Positions 1 to 6,234 of a DNA stretch of 8,716 bases are shown here, piece by piece. The notes under the pieces were generated by a model, which was not told the DNA's origin, searched no databases, and saw nothing but the letters and a program-made list of their open reading frames with translations. Numbering within the stretch: the stretch's first letter is position 1; each line of letters starts with the position of its first letter. A program made the position numbers and the translations under genes. Where the stretch lies: the NCBI GenBank assembly GCA_049966695.1, contig JBMFUG010000094.1:1-8716 (forward strand), read 5' to 3'. This DNA is from JAKAWM01 sp049966695. Its GTDB lineage: Bacteria; Actinomycetota; Acidimicrobiia; Acidimicrobiales; Palsa-688.

Positions 1-436
1 TCTTCGTCCCGTCCACGGCGACGAGGCCCACCTTGGCCATGCCGGCTCTCGCACAGAGCCGCAGCGACGCCGAGAACACCTCCTTGAGGGCCGCTTCGTG
101 CCCCTGGCGGGACCGCGCGATCGTCGTGTGATCCGGCGTCTGGTTGGCCGCGACCACCCGGAAGGCGACGTCGACGTGGCAGGCGCGCTCGACCTGGCGG
201 GAGCTGCGCACCCCCAGGCAGTAGGCGTAGACGAGCAGCGCGACCATCATCTTGGGATCGTGGGCGGGGGCGCCGCAGCCGTCCTGGCGGTACTTCGCGT
301 AGAAGGGGTCGAGGTCCATCTCGTCGACAACATCGAGGACGAAGAAGGCCAGGTGGTCTTCTTCCAGCCAGTCGGTGACCGACGGCGGCATGAGGTAGAG
401 CTGGTCACGCTCGACGGCGAGGAAGTTGTAGGCCAT
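1..436 (-). CDS. IS1182-like transposase, N-terminal part (cut by window edge)
   Basis: Reading the minus strand from ATG at 436-434 gives 145 codons without a stop, running off the left edge. The protein starts MAYNFLAVERDQLYLMPPSV and continues with DWLEEDHLAFFVLDVV (about 22-37), MMVALLVYAYCLGVRSSRQ (about 63-81), and AANQTPDHTTIARSR (about 96-110). This is the N-terminal (DUF772-type) layout of IS1182-family transposases. It ends with VAVDGTK, where Asp142 is probably the first Asp of the DDE triad. The catalytic core lies outside the window. An in-frame TAG lies a short way upstream of the ATG, which supports this start. No convincing Shine-Dalgarno is visible. The usual F-x-R-H spacing after TIAR reads S-R-Q-G-H here, so a substitution or a divergent copy is possible. 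Whether the element is intact cannot be judged. Confidence 0.85.
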   Translation of the reverse strand, partial: MAYNFLAVERDQLYLMPPSVTDWLEEDHLAFFVLDVVDEMDLDPFYAKYRQDGCGAPAHDPKMMVALLVYAYCLGVRSSRQVERACHVDVAFRVVAANQTPDHTTIARSRQGHEAALKEVFSASLRLCARAGMAKVGLVAVDGTK

Positions 437-530
437 GGCGCCATCGTGGCCATCGCGCCTGATCAGGTGGTGGATCTCACACGCGTCCTACCAGGAGTTT
501 TGCAGATCACCGACGGGCGGATGCCGGGGG

Positions 531-545
531 TTATGCAACAGGCTC
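531..545. repeat. possible right terminal inverted repeat of the IS element
   Basis: On the minus strand the sequence GAGCCTGTTGCATAA lies about 95 bp upstream of the transposase start. Its form and place (GAGCCTGTTGCA...) resemble the ends of IS1182/IS5-type elements. The partner end is outside the window, so neither the exact border nor a target-site duplication can be confirmed. This is a suggestion from position and resemblance only. Confidence 0.3.
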
Positions 546-753
546 TACCGTCATCGAAAATGGGCTTCGTCCCGGGCAGTCCCATGCTCGTCCCAGGACC
601 CTAGAACACATTGAGAGTTACAACGTCCTAACTATGTCAACGAAAGGATATGAAAGTACTTCGCGGATTTAGGTCAGAGATGAGGGAGGACTGAAATTGC
701 TTGGCAACGCAGCGAGAACTGCTGAGCAGGCAGGGCCGTGGGAGACGAGCATT
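546..753. other. intergenic region between IS end and operon end, no gene seen
   Basis: I find no credible gene here. About 600-690 is visibly AT-richer than the flanks, while the rest is mixed. Open frames that cross it on either strand do not resemble known proteins and run into the adjoining genes in the wrong frame. It probably represents the junction between the insertion element and the sugar operon. Confidence 0.5.
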
Positions 754-796
754 GGCTGAGCCCTGTGCGTGCGCAAGCGGGATTTGCGCTTCAGCC
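754..796 (-). terminator. hairpin at the 3' end of the sugar operon, possible terminator
   Basis: The minus strand right at the DUF624 stop codon can fold into nested stems. The inner stem pairs GCGCAA (789-784 on the minus strand: GCGCAA) with TTGCGC (776-771) around a 7-nt loop. The outer stem pairs GGCTGA (796-791, containing the TGA stop) with TCAGCC (759-754). No T-run follows, so this is not a classic intrinsic terminator. It may work as a U-less terminator or as a 3' stabilising structure. Confidence 0.4.
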
Positions 797-1552
797 CACC
801 TCCGAACTAGACGGCGGTACCTGTCTAGGGCTCGCCAGCACCTGTCCAGCATGCAGCGCGAACTGTCCTAAGCCAGCCCTGCGCAGGCCAAAGTTGGCGG
901 TGAGGCGCATCGACCATAGAAGGGCGACCGGTAGGCCGAGCAGCAAGAGAGGGGCATCGAGCAGGGCTGCGAGGGCCGCCGCCGTTGTTTCTAGGACGAA
1001 GAGAACGCCGGTCGTGAACAGGTTGCGCACCGCAAGGGCAATAGCCAGCGCCCAGACCTGGCTGGCTGCGCCGTCTGGGTCTTGGGTGCCCAGGACCAGG
1101 ACATAACCAAGAGAGCTGAGCGCGATCACCAGGCCAGAGGCCCCAAAACCGAGGCACGTCCACTCAAGGGGGCCGCCTCCGTGGGCGAAATAATGGACCT
1201 CCTCGACACCAATGCCAATAGCTGCAAGGGGAGCACCGACCCTGATGGTCGTCTGCCAAGCTCGGCCTGAGCGTAGAGCGGCGAAAAACTCACGCACCAC
1301 ACGGTCCTCACCTTCGGACCGCCACCGACCCAGCGCCCCGGTCGCTGCGTTCAGCGCTAGGGGGATCGTCACGACTGGGAGTGACACGACCACAAGAGCC
1401 AGGTTGAGGGCCAGGAGGTTGAAAACCGCCGTCAGAGCGGCCATCACTCGAGCACGGGCCAAGGGGCCGACGACCGTGGCGCCACCCTGCCTAGCAGCGT
1501 CCCGCTGAGCGGCGTCGTCCGGCGGGGAACCGGCACGGCTGAGCGCGGTCAT
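791..1552 (-). CDS. DUF624 / YesL-type integral membrane protein
   Basis: This 253-residue protein is predicted to be polytopic, with hydrophobic segments at about 41-63, 105-117, 133-155, 168-190 and 196-216. Residues 35-95 fit the DUF624 signature: FNLLALNLALVVVSLPVVT followed by an Ala-rich turn, then GEDRVVREFFAALR. The family is known from YesL of Bacillus subtilis, encoded beside a carbohydrate ABC importer. Its biochemical role is not established. An open frame extends upstream to 1771, but the ATG at 1552-1550 is chosen because it overlaps the permease TGA as ATGA, implying translational coupling, and because the preceding codons lie wholly inside the permease gene. It is the last gene of the unit, so a role tied to the transporter (assembly or control) is an inference from position. 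The C-terminus is a short polar tail ending SSSEVG. Confidence 0.82.
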   Translation of the reverse strand: MTALSRAGSPPDDAAQRDAARQGGATVVGPLARARVMAALTAVFNLLALNLALVVVSLPVVTIPLALNAATGALGRWRSEGEDRVVREFFAALRSGRAWQTTIRVGAPLAAIGIGVEEVHYFAHGGGPLEWTCLGFGASGLVIALSSLGYVLVLGTQDPDGAASQVWALAIALAVRNLFTTGVLFVLETTAAALAALLDAPLLLLGLPVALLWSMRLTANFGLRRAGLGQFALHAGQVLASPRQVPPSSSEVG

Positions 1553-2400
1553 CCCTTGACCCCCGTGCCTTGGATCGCGATCCCCTTTATGAACGTACGT
1601 TGCGTGAAGAAGAAAAGGACCACGATCGGAGCTGTTGCCGCCGTGGCCGCGGCCATGACCCAGGGCCAGTTGGTGGTGTAGGTGCCGAGGATCAGGTACA
1701 ACCCAAGGGACAGGGGGTACCAGACCTGGTTGTTGATGTAGACGAGCGGGCCGATGTAGTCGTTCCAGCAATAGATGAACTGAAAAAGGATGACCGTCGC
1801 CATGGCGGGCTTGGCCAGGGGCAAGATGATCCGGCTGTAGATGTAAAACTCGTTTGCCCCGTCCACGCGGGCCGCGTCAGACAGAGCCTCAGGCACCGTC
1901 ATGAAGAACTGCCGCAGCAGGAAGGTGCTGAACACCGAGCTCCCAAGGAACGTCGGGATCATGAGCGGCAGGTACCAACCCACCATGTGGAACCTCTTGT
2001 ACATGACGAAAAGAGGTATAAGCGTGGCGAAAAACGGGATCAGGAGCGTGCTCACCATAACTTGGAAAAGGACGTCCCTACCCGGCCAGTGCAGACGCGA
2101 AAACCCGTACGCTACCAGGCTGCTGGAAATGCAGACGCCGACGATGGTGACCGCGGCGTACATCAGGGTGTTCAGGAAGAACCGGTAGAAGGGGACAGCG
2201 GAAAGGACGTCTGGGTAGTTGCTCCATACGAAGGGATGGGGCCACCACACGACGGGCACAGCCAGGGCCTGGCTGTCCGTTTTCAAAGAAGTTATGACCA
2301 TCCAAACTAGAGGAAAGCCGAGCAGCAGGCTGACTACGAGCAGCACAGCGTGCTTTGACAGGCTGCCGGCGGCTCGGAGTGGGGCGCTATTGTTGTTCAT
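1549..2400 (-). CDS. sugar ABC transporter permease, MalG type (CUT1)
   Basis: This 283-residue inner-membrane permease would form half of the translocation channel of a CUT1 carbohydrate importer. Hydrophobic spans lie at about 17-39, 79-99, 110-134, 143-163, 199-215 and 245-266, the six expected for MalG-like proteins. The cytoplasmic EAA loop, which docks the ATPase, is clear at 171-198: EALSDAARVDGANEF, then ILPLAKP. Other MalG-like signatures are an early SLK after the first span (38-40), FLLRQFF (160-166) and WNDYIGP (212-218). Length is typical. The ATG at 2400 overlaps the end of the MalF-type gene by 14 bp. No clear Shine-Dalgarno precedes it, so it probably depends on coupled translation. 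Its TGA is shared with the next gene's ATG. The substrate is inferred from the neighbouring alpha-galactosidase and could be another oligosaccharide. Confidence 0.93.
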   Translation of the reverse strand: MNNNSAPLRAAGSLSKHAVLLVVSLLLGFPLVWMVITSLKTDSQALAVPVVWWPHPFVWSNYPDVLSAVPFYRFFLNTLMYAAVTIVGVCISSSLVAYGFSRLHWPGRDVLFQVMVSTLLIPFFATLIPLFVMYKRFHMVGWYLPLMIPTFLGSSVFSTFLLRQFFMTVPEALSDAARVDGANEFYIYSRIILPLAKPAMATVILFQFIYCWNDYIGPLVYINNQVWYPLSLGLYLILGTYTTNWPWVMAAATAATAPIVVLFFFTQRTFIKGIAIQGTGVKG

Positions 2401-3346
2401 TGGCGTAATAAACCCAGCGCGAAGATGACCTGAACAGCAGGACCATAATTATCCCGCTGATCAGGAACAGGAAAAAGGCCATGGCGGAGGAGTAACCCAG
2501 CTTGAGGAACTCGAACGCCTGCTCGTAGAGGTACTGGACGTAGAACCAAGTTGACGTACCGGGACCACCGATGTCGCTGCTTTCGATGACTTGGGCTTGG
2601 GTGAAGTAGGAGATACAGATCACCAGCTGGAGTATCACGTTGAACAGGATGATGGGGCTGATCATGGGGAGGGTTATGTAGCGGAGCCTGCGCCACGGGC
2701 CAGCCCCGTCCAGCGACGCCACCTCGTACATCTCTTTCGGTACTCCCTGGAGGCCAGCTAGGTAGATGACCATGGGCTGGCCGAGCCCCCACAGCCCCAG
2801 CAATATGAACGACGGCTTAGACCACGCAACGGAGAAGAACCAGTCCGGGGCGGGTATATGGGCACCAGTGAGCAGGTCGTTGACGATGCCCGAGGCCGGG
2901 TTGAATATCCAAACGAAGATCATGCAGGACGCGACAAGCGGCACGATGGAGGGGATGTAGAAGATAGTCCTGTAGATGGCCATCCCCTTGACCCTCATGT
3001 TGAGCAGCAAGGCTAGCCCGAGCGCGGTGACCGTCGATAAGGGTAGCTCTATCGCTGTGTAGTAAAAGGTGTTGAACAAAGACGTCCTGAACAGCGGGTC
3101 ATGAAATAAGTTGACGTAGTTGGTAAGGCCGATCAGCTTAGGGGCCCCGACGCCGTTGAAGTTCGTAAAACTGTAGTAAATGGTCGCGAAAAATGGGTAA
3201 GCAAAAAAAGCGAGGAACCCGACTATCCAGGGCATGACGAATAGCAGGCCGGCCTTGGTCTGGCGCCGGCGCGCGGAGCGCCATGGCTGCCTTGCCTGGT
3301 ACGTGGTCAGTGTGGAGGGTTGAGCTAGTTGTGTTGTCACCTGCAT
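2387..3346 (-). CDS. sugar ABC transporter permease, MalF type (CUT1)
   Basis: This 319-residue inner-membrane permease would be the partner of the MalG-type protein. A basic N-terminus (RRRQTK, 26-31) leads into the first span, GLLFVMPWIVGFLAFFAYP (33-51), followed by YYSFTNFNG, a common start of MalF/UgpA-like permeases. Further spans lie at about 94-116, 127-148, 178-198, 229-247 and 286-306. The EAA loop is at 204-231: KEMYEVASLDGAGPWRRL, then ITLPMISP. Length is normal for the compact actinobacterial form. An AAAGGA motif at 3362-3357 lies 10 nt before the ATG. The gene follows the binding-protein gene after a 264-bp gap holding a strong hairpin, so its expression is probably lower than that of the binding protein (inference). 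The family is certain, the substrate inferred. Confidence 0.93.
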   Translation of the reverse strand: MQVTTQLAQPSTLTTYQARQPWRSARRRQTKAGLLFVMPWIVGFLAFFAYPFFATIYYSFTNFNGVGAPKLIGLTNYVNLFHDPLFRTSLFNTFYYTAIELPLSTVTALGLALLLNMRVKGMAIYRTIFYIPSIVPLVASCMIFVWIFNPASGIVNDLLTGAHIPAPDWFFSVAWSKPSFILLGLWGLGQPMVIYLAGLQGVPKEMYEVASLDGAGPWRRLRYITLPMISPIILFNVILQLVICISYFTQAQVIESSDIGGPGTSTWFYVQYLYEQAFEFLKLGYSSAMAFFLFLISGIIMVLLFRSSSRWVYYANEQQ

Positions 3347-3356
3347 ATGGGTGCTG

Positions 3357-3362
3357 TCCTTT
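3357..3362 (-). promoter_or_regulatory. ribosome binding site of the MalF-type permease
   Basis: AAAGGA on the minus strand lies 10 nt upstream of ATG 3346-3344. It supports this start and allows ribosomes to load afresh after the long gap behind the binding-protein gene. Confidence 0.6.
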
Positions 3363-3534
3363 GAGACTGGCTGGCGGGCTGCTTGTCGGCCGTCAAGGCA
3401 AAAGCCTGTTTAGTGCCGAGGCGAATTGGGCGGTGCGTCCAGCCTGTGGTCGCTTCGTGCGACAGCTTTGTAGCTTGGCTTGAATGCTCGCTTGCACCGC
3501 TTTCACCTAGCCCGAGGACCAAGTTGTCCGCTGG

Positions 3535-3572
3535 CTAGAAGGGCACGGCTTTGCTCGGCCGTGCCCTTCTAG
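3535..3572 (-). promoter_or_regulatory. perfect 15-bp stem-loop between binding-protein and permease genes
   Basis: The arms CTAGAAGGGCACGGC (3535-3549) and GCCGTGCCCTTCTAG (3558-3572) are exact inverse complements around an 8-nt loop. In the minus-strand transcript the hairpin begins 38 nt after the binding-protein stop. No U-run follows on the minus strand, so it is unlikely to be a strong intrinsic terminator. Hairpins at this place in CUT1 operons, as between malE and malF, are known to protect the upstream message or to reduce read-through, which yields more binding protein than permease. That role is inferred here. Confidence 0.75.
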
Positions 3573-3584
3573 GGGAAATGGCCC

Positions 3585-3618
3585 GTTGGCTTGCTAGCTG
3601 TGTTGGCTTGCTAGCTGT
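3585..3618. repeat. 17-bp perfect tandem duplication across the binding-protein stop
   Basis: The plus-strand unit GTTGGCTTGCTAGCTGT occurs twice head to tail (3585-3601 and 3602-3618). The right copy contains the TAG stop (3613-3611) of the binding-protein gene. The left copy lies in the 3' untranslated part. A degenerate continuation (TTGGCCTGCTGG) lies in the coding end, so the unit may have grown out of the last codons by slippage. Confidence 0.85.
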
Positions 3619-4996
3619 TGGCCTGCTGGTCGATGTACTTCAGTGCTTGCATGGGTGTCATGAGCTTTTGGAGCACGTCGTTCGTAGCGGTGTTCTCGGC
3701 CGCGAACAGCTGAGCCTGGGTGGGCGTCAGGGCAGGGGCCTGCGTGTACGGGCTAGTCATTTGGGGCAGGAAGCCGGAGAGCCACGGGTTGGCCTTCAAC
3801 CAGGCCTGGTAAGCCGGCACCTTGGTGACCGCAGGGCCAGCTGGGATCCACCCGCCCTTAGGGTCGATGCTCCCGACGAAGGCCTCGTTGTGGTAGCCGG
3901 CTAGCCAGGAAATAAACTCAAAGGCCTGCTGCGGGTGAGCGGAGCCCTTTGGGATTATGTTGAAGTTGCCTTGGCCAATGGTGCTCGGGATGGGCACCGT
4001 ACCCGGGAAGGCTTCGACTCCGAAGTTGCCAACCATGCCGGGGTTCGACGTGGGGACGTTCTGGGTACCCTCCCAGGGCCCGCTCAGCACGAAGCCGGCT
4101 AGGCCCCTGGTCCAGATGTCTGTTTGGCCGCCGGCGACCTGGCCCACGGCCGTCTGTAGGGCCATTACCTGAGAGTAAGGGTACTTGGCATAGCTTGCGA
4201 TCCAGTTCATCTCGCGTTGCGCGCCAGGGCAGTTTTCGAAGTCGTACTTGCCAGCTTTGTTGAAGCAGTTAGTGGCGTTGAAAAAGCTCGTGTAGAACTG
4301 GAAGCCGTTGCCGTTGACGTCCGGGTAGAAACCCATCTGCTCCAGCCGGCCGTTGCTGGTGACCCACATCTTGGCCTGGTCCGCGTCGAGCTGGGCCAAG
4401 GTCTTGGGCGGTGACTTGATGCCGTACTTTTTCAGCATCCCCTTGTTGTAATAGAGAGCCCAAGAGTTGAGGCTCATAGGCACGGCGTAGAGGCTGCCCT
4501 TGTAGGTGCCGCCCTGGACGGCAACGGGGTACTCCCACTTCTTGAACCCGGCGTACGGGCCGGTCAGGAACTGGTCCATCGGGACGAGGTCGCCATTGGC
4601 TGCGAAGGAGCCGATCTCGGGCCACCACTCGGTGAAAATGTCGGGCGGGTTGCCGGCGGCAATGGCTGACAGCAATTTGGCGGTGCTTGTAGTCGCGTCG
4701 CTTGGGATGTTCGTCTCGGTCACGTGGATGCCCGGGTGGGTCTTGTTGAACTGCGTAGTCATCTGGTTGAGCAGTTGTAGCGTGGCCCCCGACCACATGG
4801 TCCACCACGTCAGGTTCACTACGGAAGCGCTGGCCACGCCAACCGTGCCCAGCCCTGTGGCGCCGATTATCGCTGCTGTGGCGATGGCCACCATCCTCTT
4901 GGTGACGCCACGACGGCCTGTTAAGCGGCGACGGCGTGGGCGCTGGCGCGCGGCACGGCCCTCGTAGTCATTTTCAAATGCTCTTCGGCGGTTCAT
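3611..4996 (-). CDS. extracytoplasmic sugar-binding protein of the ABC importer
   Basis: This 461-residue solute-binding protein of the CUT1 (MalE-like) class delivers sugar to the two permeases. The N-terminal signal has a 34-residue, very Arg-rich n-region, a hydrophobic core at 35-54 and an A-x-A site (ASA, 55-57), so cleavage after Ala57 is likely. RRGVTK at 28-33 resembles a twin-arginine motif. There is no lipobox cysteine. The mature part starts VNLTWWTMWSGATLQLLNQM, then FNKTHPGIHV, IAAGNPPDIF, GSLYAVPMSLNSWALYYNK (167-185) and QVAGGQTDIW, all standard for the family. The Trp/Tyr-rich stretches fit a sugar site. Cys244 and Cys256 could form a disulfide. The ATG at 4996 is chosen over GTG 5041 because GGAGGAG lies 10 nt before it. 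The first 23 bp overlap the regulator gene. The substrate, probably an alpha-galactoside, is inferred from the neighbouring hydrolase. Confidence 0.93.
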   Translation of the reverse strand: MNRRRAFENDYEGRAARQRPRRRRLTGRRGVTKRMVAIATAAIIGATGLGTVGVASASVVNLTWWTMWSGATLQLLNQMTTQFNKTHPGIHVTETNIPSDATTSTAKLLSAIAAGNPPDIFTEWWPEIGSFAANGDLVPMDQFLTGPYAGFKKWEYPVAVQGGTYKGSLYAVPMSLNSWALYYNKGMLKKYGIKSPPKTLAQLDADQAKMWVTSNGRLEQMGFYPDVNGNGFQFYTSFFNATNCFNKAGKYDFENCPGAQREMNWIASYAKYPYSQVMALQTAVGQVAGGQTDIWTRGLAGFVLSGPWEGTQNVPTSNPGMVGNFGVEAFPGTVPIPSTIGQGNFNIIPKGSAHPQQAFEFISWLAGYHNEAFVGSIDPKGGWIPAGPAVTKVPAYQAWLKANPWLSGFLPQMTSPYTQAPALTPTQAQLFAAENTATNDVLQKLMTPMQALKYIDQQANS

Positions 4997-6221
4997 ATGT
5001 TGTTTGCTCCTCCTTGGTTTTTGGGGGCAGTTTTGCCCCACGGGTTGTCGTGAGAGCTTTAGCTGGAGCTCTGGTGGGCAAGGCCCGGGCCCGGCGTCTC
5101 GAAGGGGGAGGCCCGGCGCTTTCCCTGATGACCAGTTCGGCTTGGGGCCAAGGCGGTTCTTCGGCCCGGTTGGTGCCCAAGACAGACTGGAGCTTGGCGA
5201 AGCACAGGTGGCCGAGGGCCTGGAAGTCCTGGCGCATGGTGGTGAGAGGGGGCGTATAAAACGGCGTCAGAGGCGTGTCGTCAAACCCGACGATGCTGAC
5301 CTCTTCCGGCACGGCCCGTCCTGCCTCCCGCATTGCCCGCATGACGCCGATGGCAATTTCGTCGTTGCCACAGAGCACGGCCGTTACGGTTTGGTCAACG
5401 GCTAGCCGCCGGCCTGCTTCGTAGCCAGAGCGCGGTCCCCATCCGCCCTCGAGCGGTTTTGGGAGAGGCGCCCCAGCGTCCTTCAGGGCCGACAGCCACC
5501 CAGCTGTGCGGGGGCTGGTGCCCATCCATGTTGGGATCGTCACGTAATGGACAGTGGGGTGCCCGAGCCCCAAGAGGTAGTAGGTCGCGTCCCGGGCCGC
5601 CTTGCGGTCGTCGATCCAGACCCAGGTCTTCGGCGCGTCCTCAGGGCTGAGCGGCGTTTCGACGATCCCGGCGACTGGGACGTCGCCAGGGACGGCGTTC
5701 AACGTGTCGATGCCGGGCCGGTCGTAAGCGATCACTATCAAAGCCCCAGCTGGCTCGATGGCACGTTCGACGGCATCGCGCACGTCGGTTGGGGTCCCCG
5801 ACTCGACGACTCGCACGCCCAGTGCGAAGCCAGCGGCCCTGGTAGCCTCTTCTATGCCTTCAAGAGCTGCGGACGGACCGTACAGGCGGGTGTTAGCGGT
5901 CAGCACTGTGACAGCCTGGATGGGGCCCCCAGCCAGGGCCCGGGCTGCCCGGTTGGGCCGGAACCCAAGGGCGGCGATGGTTTCTAGCACCAGCTGACGT
6001 GTAGATGGCCTGACGCTCGGGCTCTCATTGATGACGCGCGACACCGTTTGGTAAGACACGCCCGCAGCCCGGGCGACGTCCCGGATGCTGACCGCTGGTG
6101 CTCGCCCACGGCCCCATTGGGCCTGGCTGGGAGGACCTTCGACATTTCCGGTCGCACGGGGGGGCACTGCGTGGTTAGCAAGCGGCTGTACCGGGGCGCC
6201 CCGGGTTGTGTGACCGGTCAC
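4974..6221 (-). CDS. LacI-family transcriptional repressor of the alpha-galactoside locus
   Basis: From GTG 6221-6219 the protein has 415 residues. The LacI helix-turn-helix is at 44-98: VSIRDVARAAGVSYQTVSRV, then FRPNRAARALAGG with the hinge helix. The recognition helix begins Tyr-Gln-Thr as in Escherichia coli LacI. The periplasmic-binding-protein-like effector domain follows at about 101-370, with WIDDRKAARDATYYLLGLGH (202-221), CGNDEIAIGVMRAM (284-297) and VGFDDTPLTPFYTPPLTTMRQ (311-331), all family marks. A 45-residue basic, Pro/Ala-rich tail (371-415) is not part of the family core. The 43 residues before the helix-turn-helix are also unusual. The only other in-frame start before that domain is GTG at 6167, and an in-frame TGA lies upstream of 6221. 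The gene heads its own transport operon and overlaps the binding-protein gene by 23 bp. It probably senses imported sugar or a derivative. Confidence 0.9.
   Translation of the reverse strand: MTGHTTRGAPVQPLANHAVPPRATGNVEGPPSQAQWGRGRAPAVSIRDVARAAGVSYQTVSRVINESPSVRPSTRQLVLETIAALGFRPNRAARALAGGPIQAVTVLTANTRLYGPSAALEGIEEATRAAGFALGVRVVESGTPTDVRDAVERAIEPAGALIVIAYDRPGIDTLNAVPGDVPVAGIVETPLSPEDAPKTWVWIDDRKAARDATYYLLGLGHPTVHYVTIPTWMGTSPRTAGWLSALKDAGAPLPKPLEGGWGPRSGYEAGRRLAVDQTVTAVLCGNDEIAIGVMRAMREAGRAVPEEVSIVGFDDTPLTPFYTPPLTTMRQDFQALGHLCFAKLQSVLGTNRAEEPPWPQAELVIRESAGPPPSRRRARALPTRAPAKALTTTRGAKLPPKTKEEQTTYEPPKSI
5007..5013 (-). promoter_or_regulatory. strong ribosome binding site of the binding-protein gene
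   Basis: GGAGGAG on the minus strand lies 10 nt before ATG 4996-4994 and decides that start. It lies inside the regulator's coding end, where it encodes the Lys-Glu-Glu of the tail (residues 403-405). Confidence 0.85.
5024..5039 (-). promoter_or_regulatory. short GC hairpin just upstream of the binding-protein RBS
   Basis: On the minus strand GGGGCA, loop AAAC, then TGCCCC forms a perfect 6-bp stem ending 10 nt before the GGAGGAG site. It lies within the regulator's C-terminal coding part. It could keep the ribosome site open, mark an mRNA processing point, or be incidental in GC-rich DNA. Confidence 0.4.
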
Positions 6222-6234
6222 AAACCGATATTGT
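6206..6234 (+). promoter_or_regulatory. tentative promoter of the alpha-galactosidase gene
   Basis: On the plus strand TTGTGT (6206-6211), a 17-nt spacer and TATTGT (6229-6234) form a weak sigma-70-like pair overlapping both operators. The start would fall near 6241, leaving a leader of about 115 nt. The match is modest and another promoter between 6246 and 6340 cannot be excluded. Confidence 0.3.
6209..6222. promoter_or_regulatory. operator 1, palindrome over the regulator's start codon
   Basis: TGTGACCGGTCACA is a perfect 14-bp palindrome. It covers the GTG start of the regulator (6221-6219) and the following codons for Thr, Gly and His. It differs from the symmetric lac operator core TGTGAGCGCTCACA only by a G/C swap at the two innermost-but-one positions. 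It would sit at the transcription start of the minus-strand promoter, a place where bound repressor blocks initiation. Confidence 0.85.

Noticed and set aside
98..604. 168-codon plus-strand open frame opposite the transposase
   Set aside because: Its product is low-complexity and Val/Gly/Asp-rich, and it lies antisense to clear transposase codons. It is a shadow of the GC-rich gene.
1553..1771. 73-codon upstream extension of the DUF624 gene
   Set aside because: It lies wholly inside the MalG-type gene in another frame, is His/Arg/Pro-rich, and the ATGA overlap gives a better start.
1570..2310. 246-codon plus-strand open frame
   Set aside because: It is antisense to the MalG-type permease, whose spans and EAA loop are unmistakable. 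The product is Arg/Asp/Val-rich without family features.
3337..3522. 61-codon minus-strand open frame in the gap before the MalF-type gene
   Set aside because: It has no ribosome site or recognisable features, and it runs into the permease start in another frame.
3535..3572. Hairpin as a classic Rho-independent terminator
   Set aside because: No T-run follows on the minus strand, and termination there would cut the permeases off from their operon. A stabilising or partial-termination role fits better.
4997..5041. GTG 5041 as start of the binding protein (15 extra residues)
   Set aside because: The GGAGGAG site lies downstream of it and at ideal distance from ATG 4996. The extra codons would span the hairpin and the RBS.
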